Part shown: positions 33,940-43,070 of the stretch, one piece after another | How positions within the stretch are numbered: the first letter of the stretch is position 1 | Layout of the letters: every line of letters starts with the position of its first letter | Source: Natrinema gari JCM 14663 | Lineage (GTDB): Archaea > Halobacteriota > Halobacteria > Halobacteriales > Natrialbaceae | NCBI RefSeq assembly: GCF_000337175.1 | Contig: NZ_AOIJ01000033.1 | Coordinates: forward strand, 62,001 to 126,000 | Length of the DNA stretch: 64,000 nt | Reading direction: 5' to 3' | Position numbers and translations under genes: made by a program | The notes under the pieces: model-generated | The model's input: only the letters and a program-made list of their open reading frames with translations | The model's database searches: none | What the model was told of the DNA's origin: nothing

Positions 33940-33988
33940 GGCTTCCGGAACTCAACATTCAACACCGTGCCGTCCCTAGATCTGATGA

Positions 33989-35290
33989 ATGCGCCTCGAC
34001 GACTACATCGAGGACTTAGAGCCCGACGAGGAGGCCGAGCGTCGCCGCCTCGCCAAGGAGAAGTCCTACGCGATCACGGACCACCTAGAGGAGTTCGAAC
34101 GGAAGTTCGACGACGCGCTGAGCGGTGATACCCTCGTTGGGTCGACCTCGCCGTCGATCTTCGTCGGTCGATCGAACTACCCCGACATTCCCGTCGGATT
34201 ACTCTCCCCTGTCGGTGACGAAGACGCCGCCGCGGAGTACGTCACCGACGGCGACTGGTACCGCCAGGGGTACGCGATCGACGACGTGCTCCAGCGACGG
34301 ACCGGCCTCCTGAACTCGAGCAAGCGGGCGAACGTGGAGTCCCCGTCGATCGCGAGCCGGCTAACCCCCTCCGTCCACGACACGTGGGACGGCTTCGTCG
34401 GCGTCCAGCGGGAGGTCGCCATCGCTGACCGTCCGGTCGACCTCGAGATCGGGTTAGACGACAAACCCGATCTCGGCCTCGACGCCGGAACGGACGTGGC
34501 GACGCCGCGTGGCCCGCAGGCGAACGCCCGCAACGCGGCCCTCACCGAGAACCCCCACGTCCCGCGGCCGGTCAAGAAGACTCTCGAAGACGACGACTGG
34601 CAGGCCGAGGGCGCGATGACCTACCTCTATCGCCGGGGGTTCGACGTCTACGAGATCAACTCGATCCTCTCAGCGGGCGCGCTCGGGCAGACGAAACAGC
34701 GCCGACTCGTTCCGACGCGGTGGTCGATCACGGCCGTCGACGACACCGTGGGGCAGTACCTCCGCGGGCGTATCCGGAACGCGCCCAGTATCGATGAGGT
34801 CCAAGTCTGGGCTAACGAGTACGTCGGCAACCGGTACTGGATCGTCCTCGCGCCGGGCACTTGGGAGTTCGAACTGGTCGAAATGAAAGCCCCCGGCAGC
34901 ATCTGGAACCCGAACCCCGAGGACGACCTTTGGATGGCCAGCGCCTCGGAAGGGTACGAGGGCCGCTCGAGCTACGTCGAGGAGACCGCGGGGGCCTACT
35001 ACGCCGCTCGACTGGGCGTCCTCGAACACCTCGAGTCGATCGGCAGGCAGGCGAAGTGTCTCGTCCTCCGTGAAGTATCGGACGACTACTGGGCCCCGGT
35101 CGGCGTCTGGCAGGTCCGCGAAAGCGTTCGCAACGCCTTCGAGGGCGAGTACGGCGAGGCCGAAACGTTCCACGAGGCGGTGTCGGAGGTCGCGACCCGA
35201 TTGCCGGTTTCCGGCGCGCGATTGCGGCGCAAATCCGAACTTGCGGCCGGATTGCAGTCGAATTTGAGCGCATTCTCGAACGCGAAGTAA
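33989..35290 (+). CDS. nreA: DNA repair protein NreA
   Basis: A 433-residue protein, MRLDDYIEDLEPDEEAERRR onward, with the Nre core (GSTSPSIFVGRSNYPDIPVG, GLLSPVGDEDAA, QGYAIDDVLQRRTGL). The C-terminus QSNLSAFSNAK is a PCNA-interacting-peptide-like motif, a known trait of archaeal NreA. It acts in repair of DNA damage at the replication clamp. A leader of about 130 bases with two hairpins seems to precede it, unusual for a genome where many mRNAs are leaderless. Confidence 0.93.
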   Translation: MRLDDYIEDLEPDEEAERRRLAKEKSYAITDHLEEFERKFDDALSGDTLVGSTSPSIFVGRSNYPDIPVGLLSPVGDEDAAAEYVTDGDWYRQGYAIDDVLQRRTGLLNSSKRANVESPSIASRLTPSVHDTWDGFVGVQREVAIADRPVDLEIGLDDKPDLGLDAGTDVATPRGPQANARNAALTENPHVPRPVKKTLEDDDWQAEGAMTYLYRRGFDVYEINSILSAGALGQTKQRRLVPTRWSITAVDDTVGQYLRGRIRNAPSIDEVQVWANEYVGNRYWIVLAPGTWEFELVEMKAPGSIWNPNPEDDLWMASASEGYEGRSSYVEETAGAYYAARLGVLEHLESIGRQAKCLVLREVSDDYWAPVGVWQVRESVRNAFEGEYGEAETFHEAVSEVATRLPVSGARLRRKSELAAGLQSNLSAFSNAK

Positions 35291-35510
35291 GCCGGGGACC
35301 GGACCCCGACTGACAGGCGACCGACCACGGACAGCGATGCTTCGAACCAGCCATCGTCGGGAGCCGTCGCGACTCGCTTCGCGAGTTCTCCAACTGGATC
35401 GGCCATCTCGAGCCTGAGACGGATCAAAATGTGGCCTGAGTTGACTGTACATTCAGCAATAATGTGTCTACTGCTACCAGTCCGCATACATTGGGGTAAT
35501 AAATCGCTCA

Positions 35511-35518
35511 ATTTTTAT
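35511..35518 (+). promoter_or_regulatory. TATA box of the nhaC gene
   Basis: ATTTTTAT is 24-31 bases before ATG 35542, which supports that codon over GTG 35539. Confidence 0.55.
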
Positions 35519-35541
35519 GCCCGAAATGCATACCGCCGGTG

Positions 35542-36978
35542 ATGACATTCGACTTTACGCCGACTACGGTCGACGACCTCGACCCCGAACGACGGCCGTC
35601 GTTCGTTCTCGCACTCGTTCCGGTGCTCGCAGTCGTCACGTTCCTCGGGATCGGGTCGGCCCTGCTCGGGTTGGCCCCCCATGTCCCGCTGCTCTGGAGT
35701 ATCGTCTTCGTCGGCGCGTTCGGTCGCTATCTCGGCTATCAGTGGACCGACCTCTCCGATGGGATCACAAACGGCCTCCTGATGGGGAGTCAGGCGCTGT
35801 TGATCCTCTTTATCATCTACGCGCTGATCGCCACCTGGGTCGACGCCGGGACGATTCCGGCGATGATGTACTACGGCCTCGAGTTGCTCACGCCGACGGT
35901 GTTCCTGCCGATCACAGTGATCCTGGCAGCGGTCGTGGCGTTTTCGATCGGGTCCTCGTGGACGACGGTCGGGACGCTCGGGGTCGCGTTCGTCGGCATC
36001 GGGGCGGGGCTGGGCGTTCCCGCGCCGATGACCGTCGGCGCGGTCATTTCGGGTGCCTACGCGGGCGACAAGCAGTCGCCCCTCTCGGACACGACGAACC
36101 TCGCGGCCGGCGTGACGAACACGTCGCTGTACGACCACATCCACCGCATGCGAACTGGGACGGCCATCGCGTTCGGGCTCTCGATACTCGGCTTCGCCGT
36201 CCTCGGACTCCGGGCCGGCGGCGAGATCCCGGTCAGTCGCGTCGCCGAGATCCAGACCGCACTCGCAGGGACGTACAACCTCTCCGTGCTCGTCTTCCTG
36301 CCGCTGGTCGTCACCTTCGGGCTCGCACTCTACGGCTACCCCGCGCTTCCGACGCTCGTGGTCGGCGTCGTCGCTGGGATCTGCACCTCGATCCTCGTCC
36401 AGGGTGCCGGTTTCGTCGCCGCCTGGGAGATCTTCATGAACGGGACCGCGCCCGAAACCGGGACCGATCTCGTAAACGAACTCCTCGCGACCGGCGGCCT
36501 CACCGGCTCTGCCTGGACGATCACCGTCGTCGTCGCCGCACTCTCGCTGGGTGGCCTCCTCGAGCACACCGGCGTGTTGGCGGTGCTCGCCGACCGGCTC
36601 TCGCAGGCCGTCTGGAGTTCCGGCAGCCTGATCGCCGGCACCGGTCTCTCCGCGATCCTTATCAACGCACTCACCGCCCAGCAGTACATGAGCATCGTCC
36701 TTCCCGGGCTGACGCTCAGAAACCTCTACGAGGAGTTCGGTCTGGATAGCGACGAACTCTCGCGGGCCGTCGAAGCGGCCGGGACACCCACCGGCGCGCT
36801 CATTCCGTGGCACGCCGGCGGCGTCTTCATGGCCTCCGCGACCGGCGTTCCCACCCTCGAGTACGCGCCGTTCTACCTGTTCGGGCTGCTGTCGCCGCTC
36901 GTGTTGTTCGCGATGACGCTGACCGGTCGCGGCGTGCCGACGACCGACCGCGTCGAACGGGCCCAGACGGCCGACTGA
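35542..36978 (+). CDS. Na+/H+ antiporter, NhaC family
   Basis: A 478-residue protein with about 11-12 membrane spans. Family segments are SIGSSWTTVGTLGVAFVGIG, SGAYAGDKQSPLSDTTNLAAG and NALTAQQYMSIVLPG. The conserved D-K and Ser/Thr residues of NhaC are kept. It should extrude sodium, or exchange malate/lactate in some relatives, which is important in a high-salt cell. It is a single gene downstream of nreA. Confidence 0.93.
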   Translation: MTFDFTPTTVDDLDPERRPSFVLALVPVLAVVTFLGIGSALLGLAPHVPLLWSIVFVGAFGRYLGYQWTDLSDGITNGLLMGSQALLILFIIYALIATWVDAGTIPAMMYYGLELLTPTVFLPITVILAAVVAFSIGSSWTTVGTLGVAFVGIGAGLGVPAPMTVGAVISGAYAGDKQSPLSDTTNLAAGVTNTSLYDHIHRMRTGTAIAFGLSILGFAVLGLRAGGEIPVSRVAEIQTALAGTYNLSVLVFLPLVVTFGLALYGYPALPTLVVGVVAGICTSILVQGAGFVAAWEIFMNGTAPETGTDLVNELLATGGLTGSAWTITVVVAALSLGGLLEHTGVLAVLADRLSQAVWSSGSLIAGTGLSAILINALTAQQYMSIVLPGLTLRNLYEEFGLDSDELSRAVEAAGTPTGALIPWHAGGVFMASATGVPTLEYAPFYLFGLLSPLVLFAMTLTGRGVPTTDRVERAQTAD

Positions 36979-37005
36979 ACCGACCCGCTCGCGGCCACAC
37001 CGTCG

Positions 37006-38079
37006 TCACTCCGTTTCGACGACGGCCCGCTCCCGGTCGAGATCGGACTCCGGAGCGTCCGGGTCGGTCCCCTCGAGTCGATCGGCGACCGTCAGGCAGG
37101 CCTTGAACGTCGCGAGGACGACGGGCCCGACGAACAGGCCGACCACGCCGAAGAGGTAGACGCCGCCGACGACGCCCAGCAGGGCCGTCGCCGGATGTAA
37201 CCCCGAGCGCCGGTCGACGAGGTACGCGCGCAGATAGTTGTCCGCCACGGTGAGCACGGCGAGCCCGTATCCTAGCAGGACGACGGCCCGGACGGGATCG
37301 CTCGAGGCCGCGTGGGCGACCGTGACCGGGCCCCAGACGAGCCAGACGCCGACCGTCGGGAGAACCGCCGCGAACACGAGGACGATCGCCAGCGTGGTCG
37401 CGTACGGAACTCCGAGGAGTGCGAGCCCCACGCCACCGAGTAGCCCCTGAATGATGGCGACGAACACGTGCGCCCGAAGGACTGCCCGGGTAACGGCGTG
37501 GACTTCTGCGAACAGTTCGTCGAGCACGTCCGCCTCGAGCGGCGCGGTCTCGCGGAGCCAGGCCACGAACGCGGGCCCATCGACCAACAAATAGTACAGC
37601 AGAAAGACGACGACGAGCACCCCGACCGCGACGTCCATACCCGTCGTCACGAGATCGACGCTGCGGACCAGCGTCAGTTCCGCGACATCGGGGATCGATC
37701 CTTCGAGCTCCGACCGGAGTGCGGATTCGAGCGCGGTGGCCGTCTCGTTGCCCATCCCCAACTCGTTCCGAGCCGTATTACGAGCGGCTGTAACGATGTG
37801 GTCGCTCTCGATCGACTCGAGGGTCGAGACGCCGGTCCGGAGCACCACCAGCGAGACGAGGACCAGCGGAACGATGCCGGCGGCGACGGCGATGCCGGTA
37901 CACGCGAGTCCGGCGAGTCGCGGGCCGACTCGTGGCTCGAGTCGGTCGTATGCCGGCCGGAGGACTACCGCGAGCAGACAGGCCGCCAGCACGTACTCGA
38001 CGAGCGGCAGGACCAACAGGGCGGCGAGCCCGCAAAGGACGGCGACGAGGAGGGTGAGAAACGTCGTTCGGGCGTCCAT
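37006..38079 (-). CDS. AI-2E family transporter (PerM/TqsA-like)
   Basis: A 357-residue protein with about eight spans: two N-terminal pairs, a periplasmic-type domain (residues about 75-150, ESIESDHIVTAARN), then the conserved GLLGGVGLALLGVPYA and PTVGVWLVWGPVTV segments. The family exports small molecules or sodium; the substrate is not predictable here. The promoter has a TATA box at 38101-38110 (minus strand CTTATAGG) and an inverted repeat next to the start. Confidence 0.9.
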   Translation of the reverse strand: MDARTTFLTLLVAVLCGLAALLVLPLVEYVLAACLLAVVLRPAYDRLEPRVGPRLAGLACTGIAVAAGIVPLVLVSLVVLRTGVSTLESIESDHIVTAARNTARNELGMGNETATALESALRSELEGSIPDVAELTLVRSVDLVTTGMDVAVGVLVVVFLLYYLLVDGPAFVAWLRETAPLEADVLDELFAEVHAVTRAVLRAHVFVAIIQGLLGGVGLALLGVPYATTLAIVLVFAAVLPTVGVWLVWGPVTVAHAASSDPVRAVVLLGYGLAVLTVADNYLRAYLVDRRSGLHPATALLGVVGGVYLFGVVGLFVGPVVLATFKACLTVADRLEGTDPDAPESDLDRERAVVETE

Positions 38080-38081
38080 AT

Positions 38082-38110
38082 TTCAACGTCTTGAATAGAA
38101 CCTATAAGTA
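38082..38110 (-). promoter_or_regulatory. Promoter with operator-like inverted repeat, AI-2E transporter gene
   Basis: The TATA-like CTTATAGG lies 22-31 bases before the ATG at 38079. Between it and the start, TTCAA-CGTC-TTGAA (38082-38095) is a 5-base inverted repeat with a 4-base centre. Confidence 0.45.
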
Positions 38111-38311
38111 TTGGTGTTTCTGACTGTGTGCCGGGGTTACAGGACACGGCGCGACCGTCGCCGAGTCGAGCGCAGCCGCGGCCGGCCGCCACGGTCGGCC
38201 ACACCGCGTCCGAAAGAACATTCGTCGGGTCGAGCAGGAGTGCCATCGTCGGCGGCTAGTCGCCTCCGGCCCGTAACGAGCCCCCGGCCGGAACCGCCGG
38301 GCGGCTCACCG

Positions 38312-39007
38312 CTACACCGGGACCGGCAGCCACTCGAGGAATCGGAGCACCAGCGTCGGCTCGAACACCGGCTCGTGGAGCACGAGCCAGTCGAGCAAGA
38401 CGAGTCCACCGCCGTGGGCGACGACGGAGGGGAGGATGGAGTCGGACTTGTAGTCGACGGCACCGAACAGGACGTCCGTCGGCCCCGACAGCACGAACTC
38501 GATCGGCGGTTTCGAGGCGTGGTGAAGCATGTAGATCACGGGGCTGATGAACACTGCGCCGATGCCGAGTTGCTTGACCCCGACGCAGAGCAAACCTCGA
38601 TAGTAGGTCTCGGCGGCCAACGCGAGGACGAGGAGTTTGATCGCGTGGGGGACAAACGCCGCCGGCGTGGCCGAGGTCTCCCAGATGGGATAGAACGCAC
38701 GGATGGTCGGTAGCGTCGAGCCGACGATGTAGAACGGCAGTACGAACGCGGCCAGCAGGACCGTATTTCGGAGCGCGAGCCGATCGATCCGCCAGCCGAT
38801 TCGCTTGCCTTGCGAGAGCGCGAGCGCGAGCGGTCCCCCGATCAGAAGCACGCCGTCGACGACGGTTCGGTGAGTCAATTCACTGGGAACGACGCGCATC
38901 CACAGGACGGTGAGAACGGCACCGAACAGCAACGACTGCTGGACCCAGGTAAGTCTCAGGCGATCGGGAAGCCAGTGGTCGTCGCGCCGCCCCGACTCGG
39001 AGGCCAC
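38312..39007 (-). CDS. CPBP-like intramembrane protease family protein
   Basis: A 231-residue membrane protein with about six to seven spans. Family motifs are degenerate but visible: LAAETYYRGLLCVG (one Glu rather than two), VIYMLHHASKPP and SVVAHGGGLVLLDW. The first motif lacks the EE pair, so catalytic activity is doubtful. It begins 4 bases after the stop of a small DUF5789-like gene, so the two form an operon. Confidence 0.75.
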   Translation of the reverse strand: MASESGRRDDHWLPDRLRLTWVQQSLLFGAVLTVLWMRVVPSELTHRTVVDGVLLIGGPLALALSQGKRIGWRIDRLALRNTVLLAAFVLPFYIVGSTLPTIRAFYPIWETSATPAAFVPHAIKLLVLALAAETYYRGLLCVGVKQLGIGAVFISPVIYMLHHASKPPIEFVLSGPTDVLFGAVDYKSDSILPSVVAHGGGLVLLDWLVLHEPVFEPTLVLRFLEWLPVPV

Positions 39008-39011
39008 GGTG

Positions 39012-39299
39012 TCACTCGTCGGCGGTCGGGACGGGACCGGTCCCGACCACGTCCCGGACGTGGCCCTCGAACTCCTGCCGGCGCTGGAAGTACGTCTCGT
39101 CGACCGACTCGAGGACGGTCGACAGCTCCCGTGGGCCCTCGGGCGTTCGAATAACGGCGTCGCCCTCGAGACGACGGACTTCGCTCTTCTCTTTGGGCCA
39201 GGTCAGCCGCGAACTCACACGGGCAAGCGGCGCGCCCTCGACTGGCGTGTGCTCTCCGAGCGAGACTGCCGGCTCCGCGTCCTCGTCCTCGTCGCTCAT
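39012..39299 (-). CDS. Small conserved haloarchaeal protein (DUF5789-like)
   Basis: A 95-residue acidic protein starting MSDEDEDAEPAVSLGEHTPV, with a conserved-looking core AVIRTPEGPRELSTVLESVD and a C-terminal helix (FQRRQEFEGHVRDVVG). It precedes the CPBP-like gene by 4 bases. The role is unknown and the family name is a recollection. Confidence 0.75.
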   Translation of the reverse strand: MSDEDEDAEPAVSLGEHTPVEGAPLARVSSRLTWPKEKSEVRRLEGDAVIRTPEGPRELSTVLESVDETYFQRRQEFEGHVRDVVGTGPVPTADE

Positions 39300-39441
39300 A
39301 GCGGGTCGTTTGCGAGGGCGGCGATTCAAGCTTTCGTTTCAGCGGGTGCCACCGAAGCAGGTGTCGACCACGGCCGAACCTTTCCGACAGCCGAGGTGTG
39401 TCTGACGTATCGTTTTGTGATGGGACGCCGAACGGGCGGGT

Positions 39442-40443
39442 ATGACAAGCCTGACGGAGGCCTACGATGGGACCGCACCGGGGGTGACGAGTCGCCGCCT
39501 GTATTCGGGGATGGCGCTCGTGGTCCTCGGTGCCCTCATGGCCGTCGTGGCCGTGCTCGTGGCGACGACCGACCTCCTCGGCGGGTACGCGATCGCACTC
39601 TCGGGGGATCTGTCCGCCCAGTTCGCGACCGTCCGCGCCGCGAGCATGCTGGCCGGCCTCAGCGTCCCGACCGTCCTCGTCGGCGTGTTCGTCGTGTTGC
39701 CGGCCGGCCGTCGCGTCCAGGCCACGGCCGCGATCAGCGCCAGTCTCTGCCTGCTCGGAGTCGTCCTCTTCTGGCACGCCTACCCCGAACACTGGCGCTA
39801 CGGCAGCGAACAACTCACGCTCGAGGTCTCCGCGATCTACCTGCTCGGACTCCTGCCCGCGATCTGGTGTCTGTTCAGCGCCGTCGCCACGTTCAAACAG
39901 CGCAACGACCCGGGGGGGAACCTCGAGATGAACGTCACCCGCCACAACAAGACCGTCCTCGAAGTCGACGACTCGAGCGATGCGGACGGGCTGGGCGGCA
40001 TCGGTTTCCTCGGCGGGACGCCGAACGGCGACGTCGAGACGCAGACTAACGGAACCGACGAGGGTGGCACGAACGATCCCGACGGCACGTCGCTTTCCTA
40101 CGACGAGCGAGAGAGCGAGCGCCGGTCTACCCGACGGTCGGCCGCGTCCTCGGGGCGAACCCGCACCACTGACCCCGGCCGCCCCGCCGGCGCTGCGACC
40201 AGCGACGGCGGGTCCGCTGCGAGTGATATTACCTCGCCGCTCGAATCCGGCGACGGCCACGATGCGGAGATCGTCGAACCGTCGCCCGAGACGCCCGACG
40301 AGCCGACGGACCGCTACTGTGGAAACTGCACACACTTCGAGTACGTCCGCTCAGCCGAGGGGATGGTGCCCTACTGCGCGCGCCACGACAGGGCCATGGA
40401 CGACATGGACGCCTGCGACGAGTGGTCGCCGAACCGGCGATAG
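39442..40443 (+). CDS. Haloarchaeal four-span membrane protein with Cys-rich C-terminus (DUF7139-like)
   Basis: A 333-residue protein. Residues about 20-150 hold four membrane spans (MALVVLGALMAVVAVLVATT, ASMLAGLSVPTVLVGVFVVL, AAISASLCLLGVVLFWHAYP, AIYLLGLLPAIWCLFSAVAT). A low-complexity acidic linker follows. The last 40 residues form a Cys cluster, YCGNCTHFEYV, then YCARHD, then ACDEW, which may bind zinc or iron. The architecture is typical of haloarchaea only. The function is unknown. Confidence 0.8.
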   Translation: MTSLTEAYDGTAPGVTSRRLYSGMALVVLGALMAVVAVLVATTDLLGGYAIALSGDLSAQFATVRAASMLAGLSVPTVLVGVFVVLPAGRRVQATAAISASLCLLGVVLFWHAYPEHWRYGSEQLTLEVSAIYLLGLLPAIWCLFSAVATFKQRNDPGGNLEMNVTRHNKTVLEVDDSSDADGLGGIGFLGGTPNGDVETQTNGTDEGGTNDPDGTSLSYDERESERRSTRRSAASSGRTRTTDPGRPAGAATSDGGSAASDITSPLESGDGHDAEIVEPSPETPDEPTDRYCGNCTHFEYVRSAEGMVPYCARHDRAMDDMDACDEWSPNRR

Positions 40444-40525
40444 ACGCGCCGCCGTTTCGTCCCGTGTTCCGCCGACCGACCCGCGAGAGCAATGGGTGGC
40501 GATGACTGGTCGCCCGCGTCGGGGG

Positions 40526-41011
40526 CTAGATCCCGAGTCCACGTCGTCCCATCTCGAGGCCCCACTGGGGAATCTCGAAGACGATCAGCGCGACGATGAG
40601 GAGTTCGGCGACAGTCACGGCGACCATCATCAGATCGGCGCGCTCGCTGCTGACCGCGACGCCGATCGGGAGGCCGAACTCCTTCTTCCAGACGGGATAG
40701 AACAGCGCGATGCCGCGCTTGCTCCCCGCGACATCGAGGACGTAATGGGTCAACACGCCGATCCAGACGTACTGGAGGTTTTCGAACACCTCCGGAAAGG
40801 CGACAAAAGCGGCCAGAACCGGCAGGTTGTGGAGCGTCTTGCGGTGCTTGCCGAAGGCGGTGTCGACGTCCGGAAACAGTGCGCCGAGCGAAACCGGGAC
40901 GCCGATCATGATGATCGTTCTGAACGTTTCCAGGTCGCCCGTCGGCTCGAGGAGATACCCGAGCCCGATACTCAAGAGGACGGCATTCAGTACGTGCCCT
41001 TTCTTGTTCAT
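40526..41011 (-). CDS. YdjM-like predicted membrane metal-dependent hydrolase
   Basis: A 161-residue membrane protein starting MNKKGHVLNAVLLSIGLGYL. The motif GALFPDVDTAFGKHRKTLHN holds the Asp-x-Asp and His ligands, and ThHYVLDVAGSKRG-type residues (THYVLD) follow. It is the same family as 26222-26827 but smaller. It stands between the DUF7139-like gene and cinA. Confidence 0.85.
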   Translation of the reverse strand: MNKKGHVLNAVLLSIGLGYLLEPTGDLETFRTIIMIGVPVSLGALFPDVDTAFGKHRKTLHNLPVLAAFVAFPEVFENLQYVWIGVLTHYVLDVAGSKRGIALFYPVWKKEFGLPIGVAVSSERADLMMVAVTVAELLIVALIVFEIPQWGLEMGRRGLGI

Positions 41012-41089
41012 CTAGCCGCATCTGGGGAGTCGACGACGGAATAGTTTTCTCTCGAGAGAATCAGTCGCTCGGACTCGTTTCGACCGGCC

Positions 41090-41602
41090 TCACCGCGAGT
41101 CGATTTCGGCGAGCAAGTCCGTGAGCGCCTGATCGACCGTCTGTGCCCGCACAGCCGCCCGATCACCGTCGAAGACGTAGCGGGAGACGGTCGCATAGGA
41201 CTCCGCGCTGCCCCACGGGCCACCGTAGGAGACCCCGATGTAGACGGTGCCGACCGGATTCGCCGCCGTGCCGCCGGTGGGGCCGGCGATTCCGGTCGTC
41301 GAGACGCCCCAGGTGACGTCCGTGACGTCCCTGATCCCCTGTGCCATCTGGCGGGCGACGGGCTCGGAGACCGCCCCGTGCTCGTCGAGTGCCTCGCGAC
41401 TGACGCCGAGATGGCGGCGCTTGGCATCGTAGGCGTAGGTCGTCAGGCCCGAATCGAAGTAGTCGCTCGCACCCGGGACGGCGGTGATCGCCGCGCCGAT
41501 CAGACCACCGGTGCAGGATTCGGCGACGGCCAGGGTCTCCTCGGCGTCGCACAGCGCGTCGGCAACCTCCCGCGGCAGGTCGCGGTCGATGGCGTCGTTC
41601 AT
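41090..41602 (-). CDS. CinA-family amidohydrolase (PncC-type)
   Basis: A 170-residue protein of the C-terminal CinA/PncC type: AVAESCTGGLIGAAITAVPG, YFDSGLTTYAYDAKRRHLGV, GVSTTGIAGPTGG and GTVYIGVSYGG. It should hydrolyse nicotinamide mononucleotide to recycle NAD by-products. The full CinA N-terminal domain is absent. ATG 41602 (MNDAIDRD) is taken; ATG 41614 is four codons earlier in the same frame. Confidence 0.9.
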   Translation of the reverse strand: MNDAIDRDLPREVADALCDAEETLAVAESCTGGLIGAAITAVPGASDYFDSGLTTYAYDAKRRHLGVSREALDEHGAVSEPVARQMAQGIRDVTDVTWGVSTTGIAGPTGGTAANPVGTVYIGVSYGGPWGSAESYATVSRYVFDGDRAAVRAQTVDQALTDLLAEIDSR

Positions 41603-41757
41603 GCCCGATCCCATGGGCGGCGGCGTTGTGAAAGCGGGGGTTGCCGTCCGAACGCAACCCCGCTCCGAGCGAGTCGGCCACCTTCGAGAGACACCGACCC
41701 ATTCCGCCCGCCCAGGAAACGGAAAGAAAGACGGGACGTGACCGCCCACTGTCCGAC

Positions 41758-42858
41758 ATGAACTACGAGACGCCGCTGTTCTTCCACGTGATGAAGTACG
41801 CGGACGCGGCGACCCACGATGTCATCGACATGGTCAGCGGAAACCCCGACTGGGAGCCCCCCGAGGCACTCCGCGAGGGCCTCCACGAGTACGCCGACTT
41901 CGAACCCGACCGGTTCCAGTACCCGCCAAGCGAGGGCCTGCTCGAGTTGCGCGAGGAAATCGCCGCACGGCGCGGCGTCGATGCCGACCAGATCGTCGTC
42001 ACGAACGGGACCGGCGAGGCGAACTACCTCGCGATGGCGCGGGCGCTCGAGCGCGAGCGCGGCGACGAGATCCTGCTGACCGATCCCGTCTATCCCTACT
42101 ACCCGGGCAAGACGACGATGCTCGGGGGCACCCAGCGGTACGTCGCGACCGACGACGAGGGCCGACTCGATCCCGCGGACGTCCGTGCGGCCGCGAGCGA
42201 AGCAACGGCCGCGATCGTCGTGAACACGCCGAACAATCCGACCGGGGCGGTCTACCCCGCCGAGACGATGCGGGCCCTCGTCGGCGTCGCCGAGGAGTAC
42301 GACGCGATCCTCATCAGCGACGAGGTGTACGACCACTACGACCTTTCGGGGCGGTTCGCGAGCGCGCTCGAGACCGACTCCGCCAACCGGATCGTCACCA
42401 ACGGCTTCTCGAAGTCGATGGCGGTCACCGGCGCTCGCGTGGGCTACGCGATTTTCCCGCCGGCGCTCGTCGCCGACGCCAAGAGCCGCCACATGCTGGT
42501 CAACGTCGCCACCACGCGCCCCGGTCAGTACGCGGTCCTGAACGCCCTTCGGGAGACGGGACCCGACTATTACGAGCGCAATCGAGACCTGCTCCGCGAG
42601 CGCGTCGACACCTTCACCGACGCGCTCGATGCGGCGGGCGCGGAGTACACCAGACCGAGCGGGTCGTTCTACGTGATGGCCCGCTTCGACGGCTATCCGG
42701 GCACGCTCGCAAACGTCGAGCGACTGATCGACGAGGCCGGCGTCGCGGGGATGCCCGGCGAAGCCTTCGGCGACTCCCGAACCGAGTGGCTGCGGTTCGC
42801 GCTCGTGACGCCGCGCGTCGCGGAGGCGGCCGAGCGGTTGGCCGCGTATTTCGACTGA
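41758..42858 (+). CDS. PLP-dependent aminotransferase, class I/II
   Basis: A 366-residue protein with fold type I landmarks: TNGTGEANYLAMARALER, NTPNNPTGAVYP, SDEVYDHYD, and the Schiff-base lysine in NGFSKSMAVTGARVGY, then a closing Arg in EWLRFALVTP. Substrates may be aromatic or other amino acids; the sequence does not say which. ATG 41758 begins the conserved N-terminus (MNYETPLFFHVMKYADAA). The divergent neighbour is cinA. Confidence 0.92.
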   Translation: MNYETPLFFHVMKYADAATHDVIDMVSGNPDWEPPEALREGLHEYADFEPDRFQYPPSEGLLELREEIAARRGVDADQIVVTNGTGEANYLAMARALERERGDEILLTDPVYPYYPGKTTMLGGTQRYVATDDEGRLDPADVRAAASEATAAIVVNTPNNPTGAVYPAETMRALVGVAEEYDAILISDEVYDHYDLSGRFASALETDSANRIVTNGFSKSMAVTGARVGYAIFPPALVADAKSRHMLVNVATTRPGQYAVLNALRETGPDYYERNRDLLRERVDTFTDALDAAGAEYTRPSGSFYVMARFDGYPGTLANVERLIDEAGVAGMPGEAFGDSRTEWLRFALVTPRVAEAAERLAAYFD

Positions 42859-43070
42859 CGCCCTCCGTCCGTTCGGCGGCGACGACAGTCCGGCCGAAAT
42901 ACCGACACGTCGAGCGGCCGACCACCCGCGTAATGCTTCTCGAGGCCGTCGTCGCGGTACGCTATCCGTGGTGCCGCGCCGACGTGACACCGAAGAATTA
43001 CCGTCGCGGGCGGGACGCCCGGCCGCCGGAGACCGACGAATACTCGTGTCGGGACCGGGAACAGCGGCGT

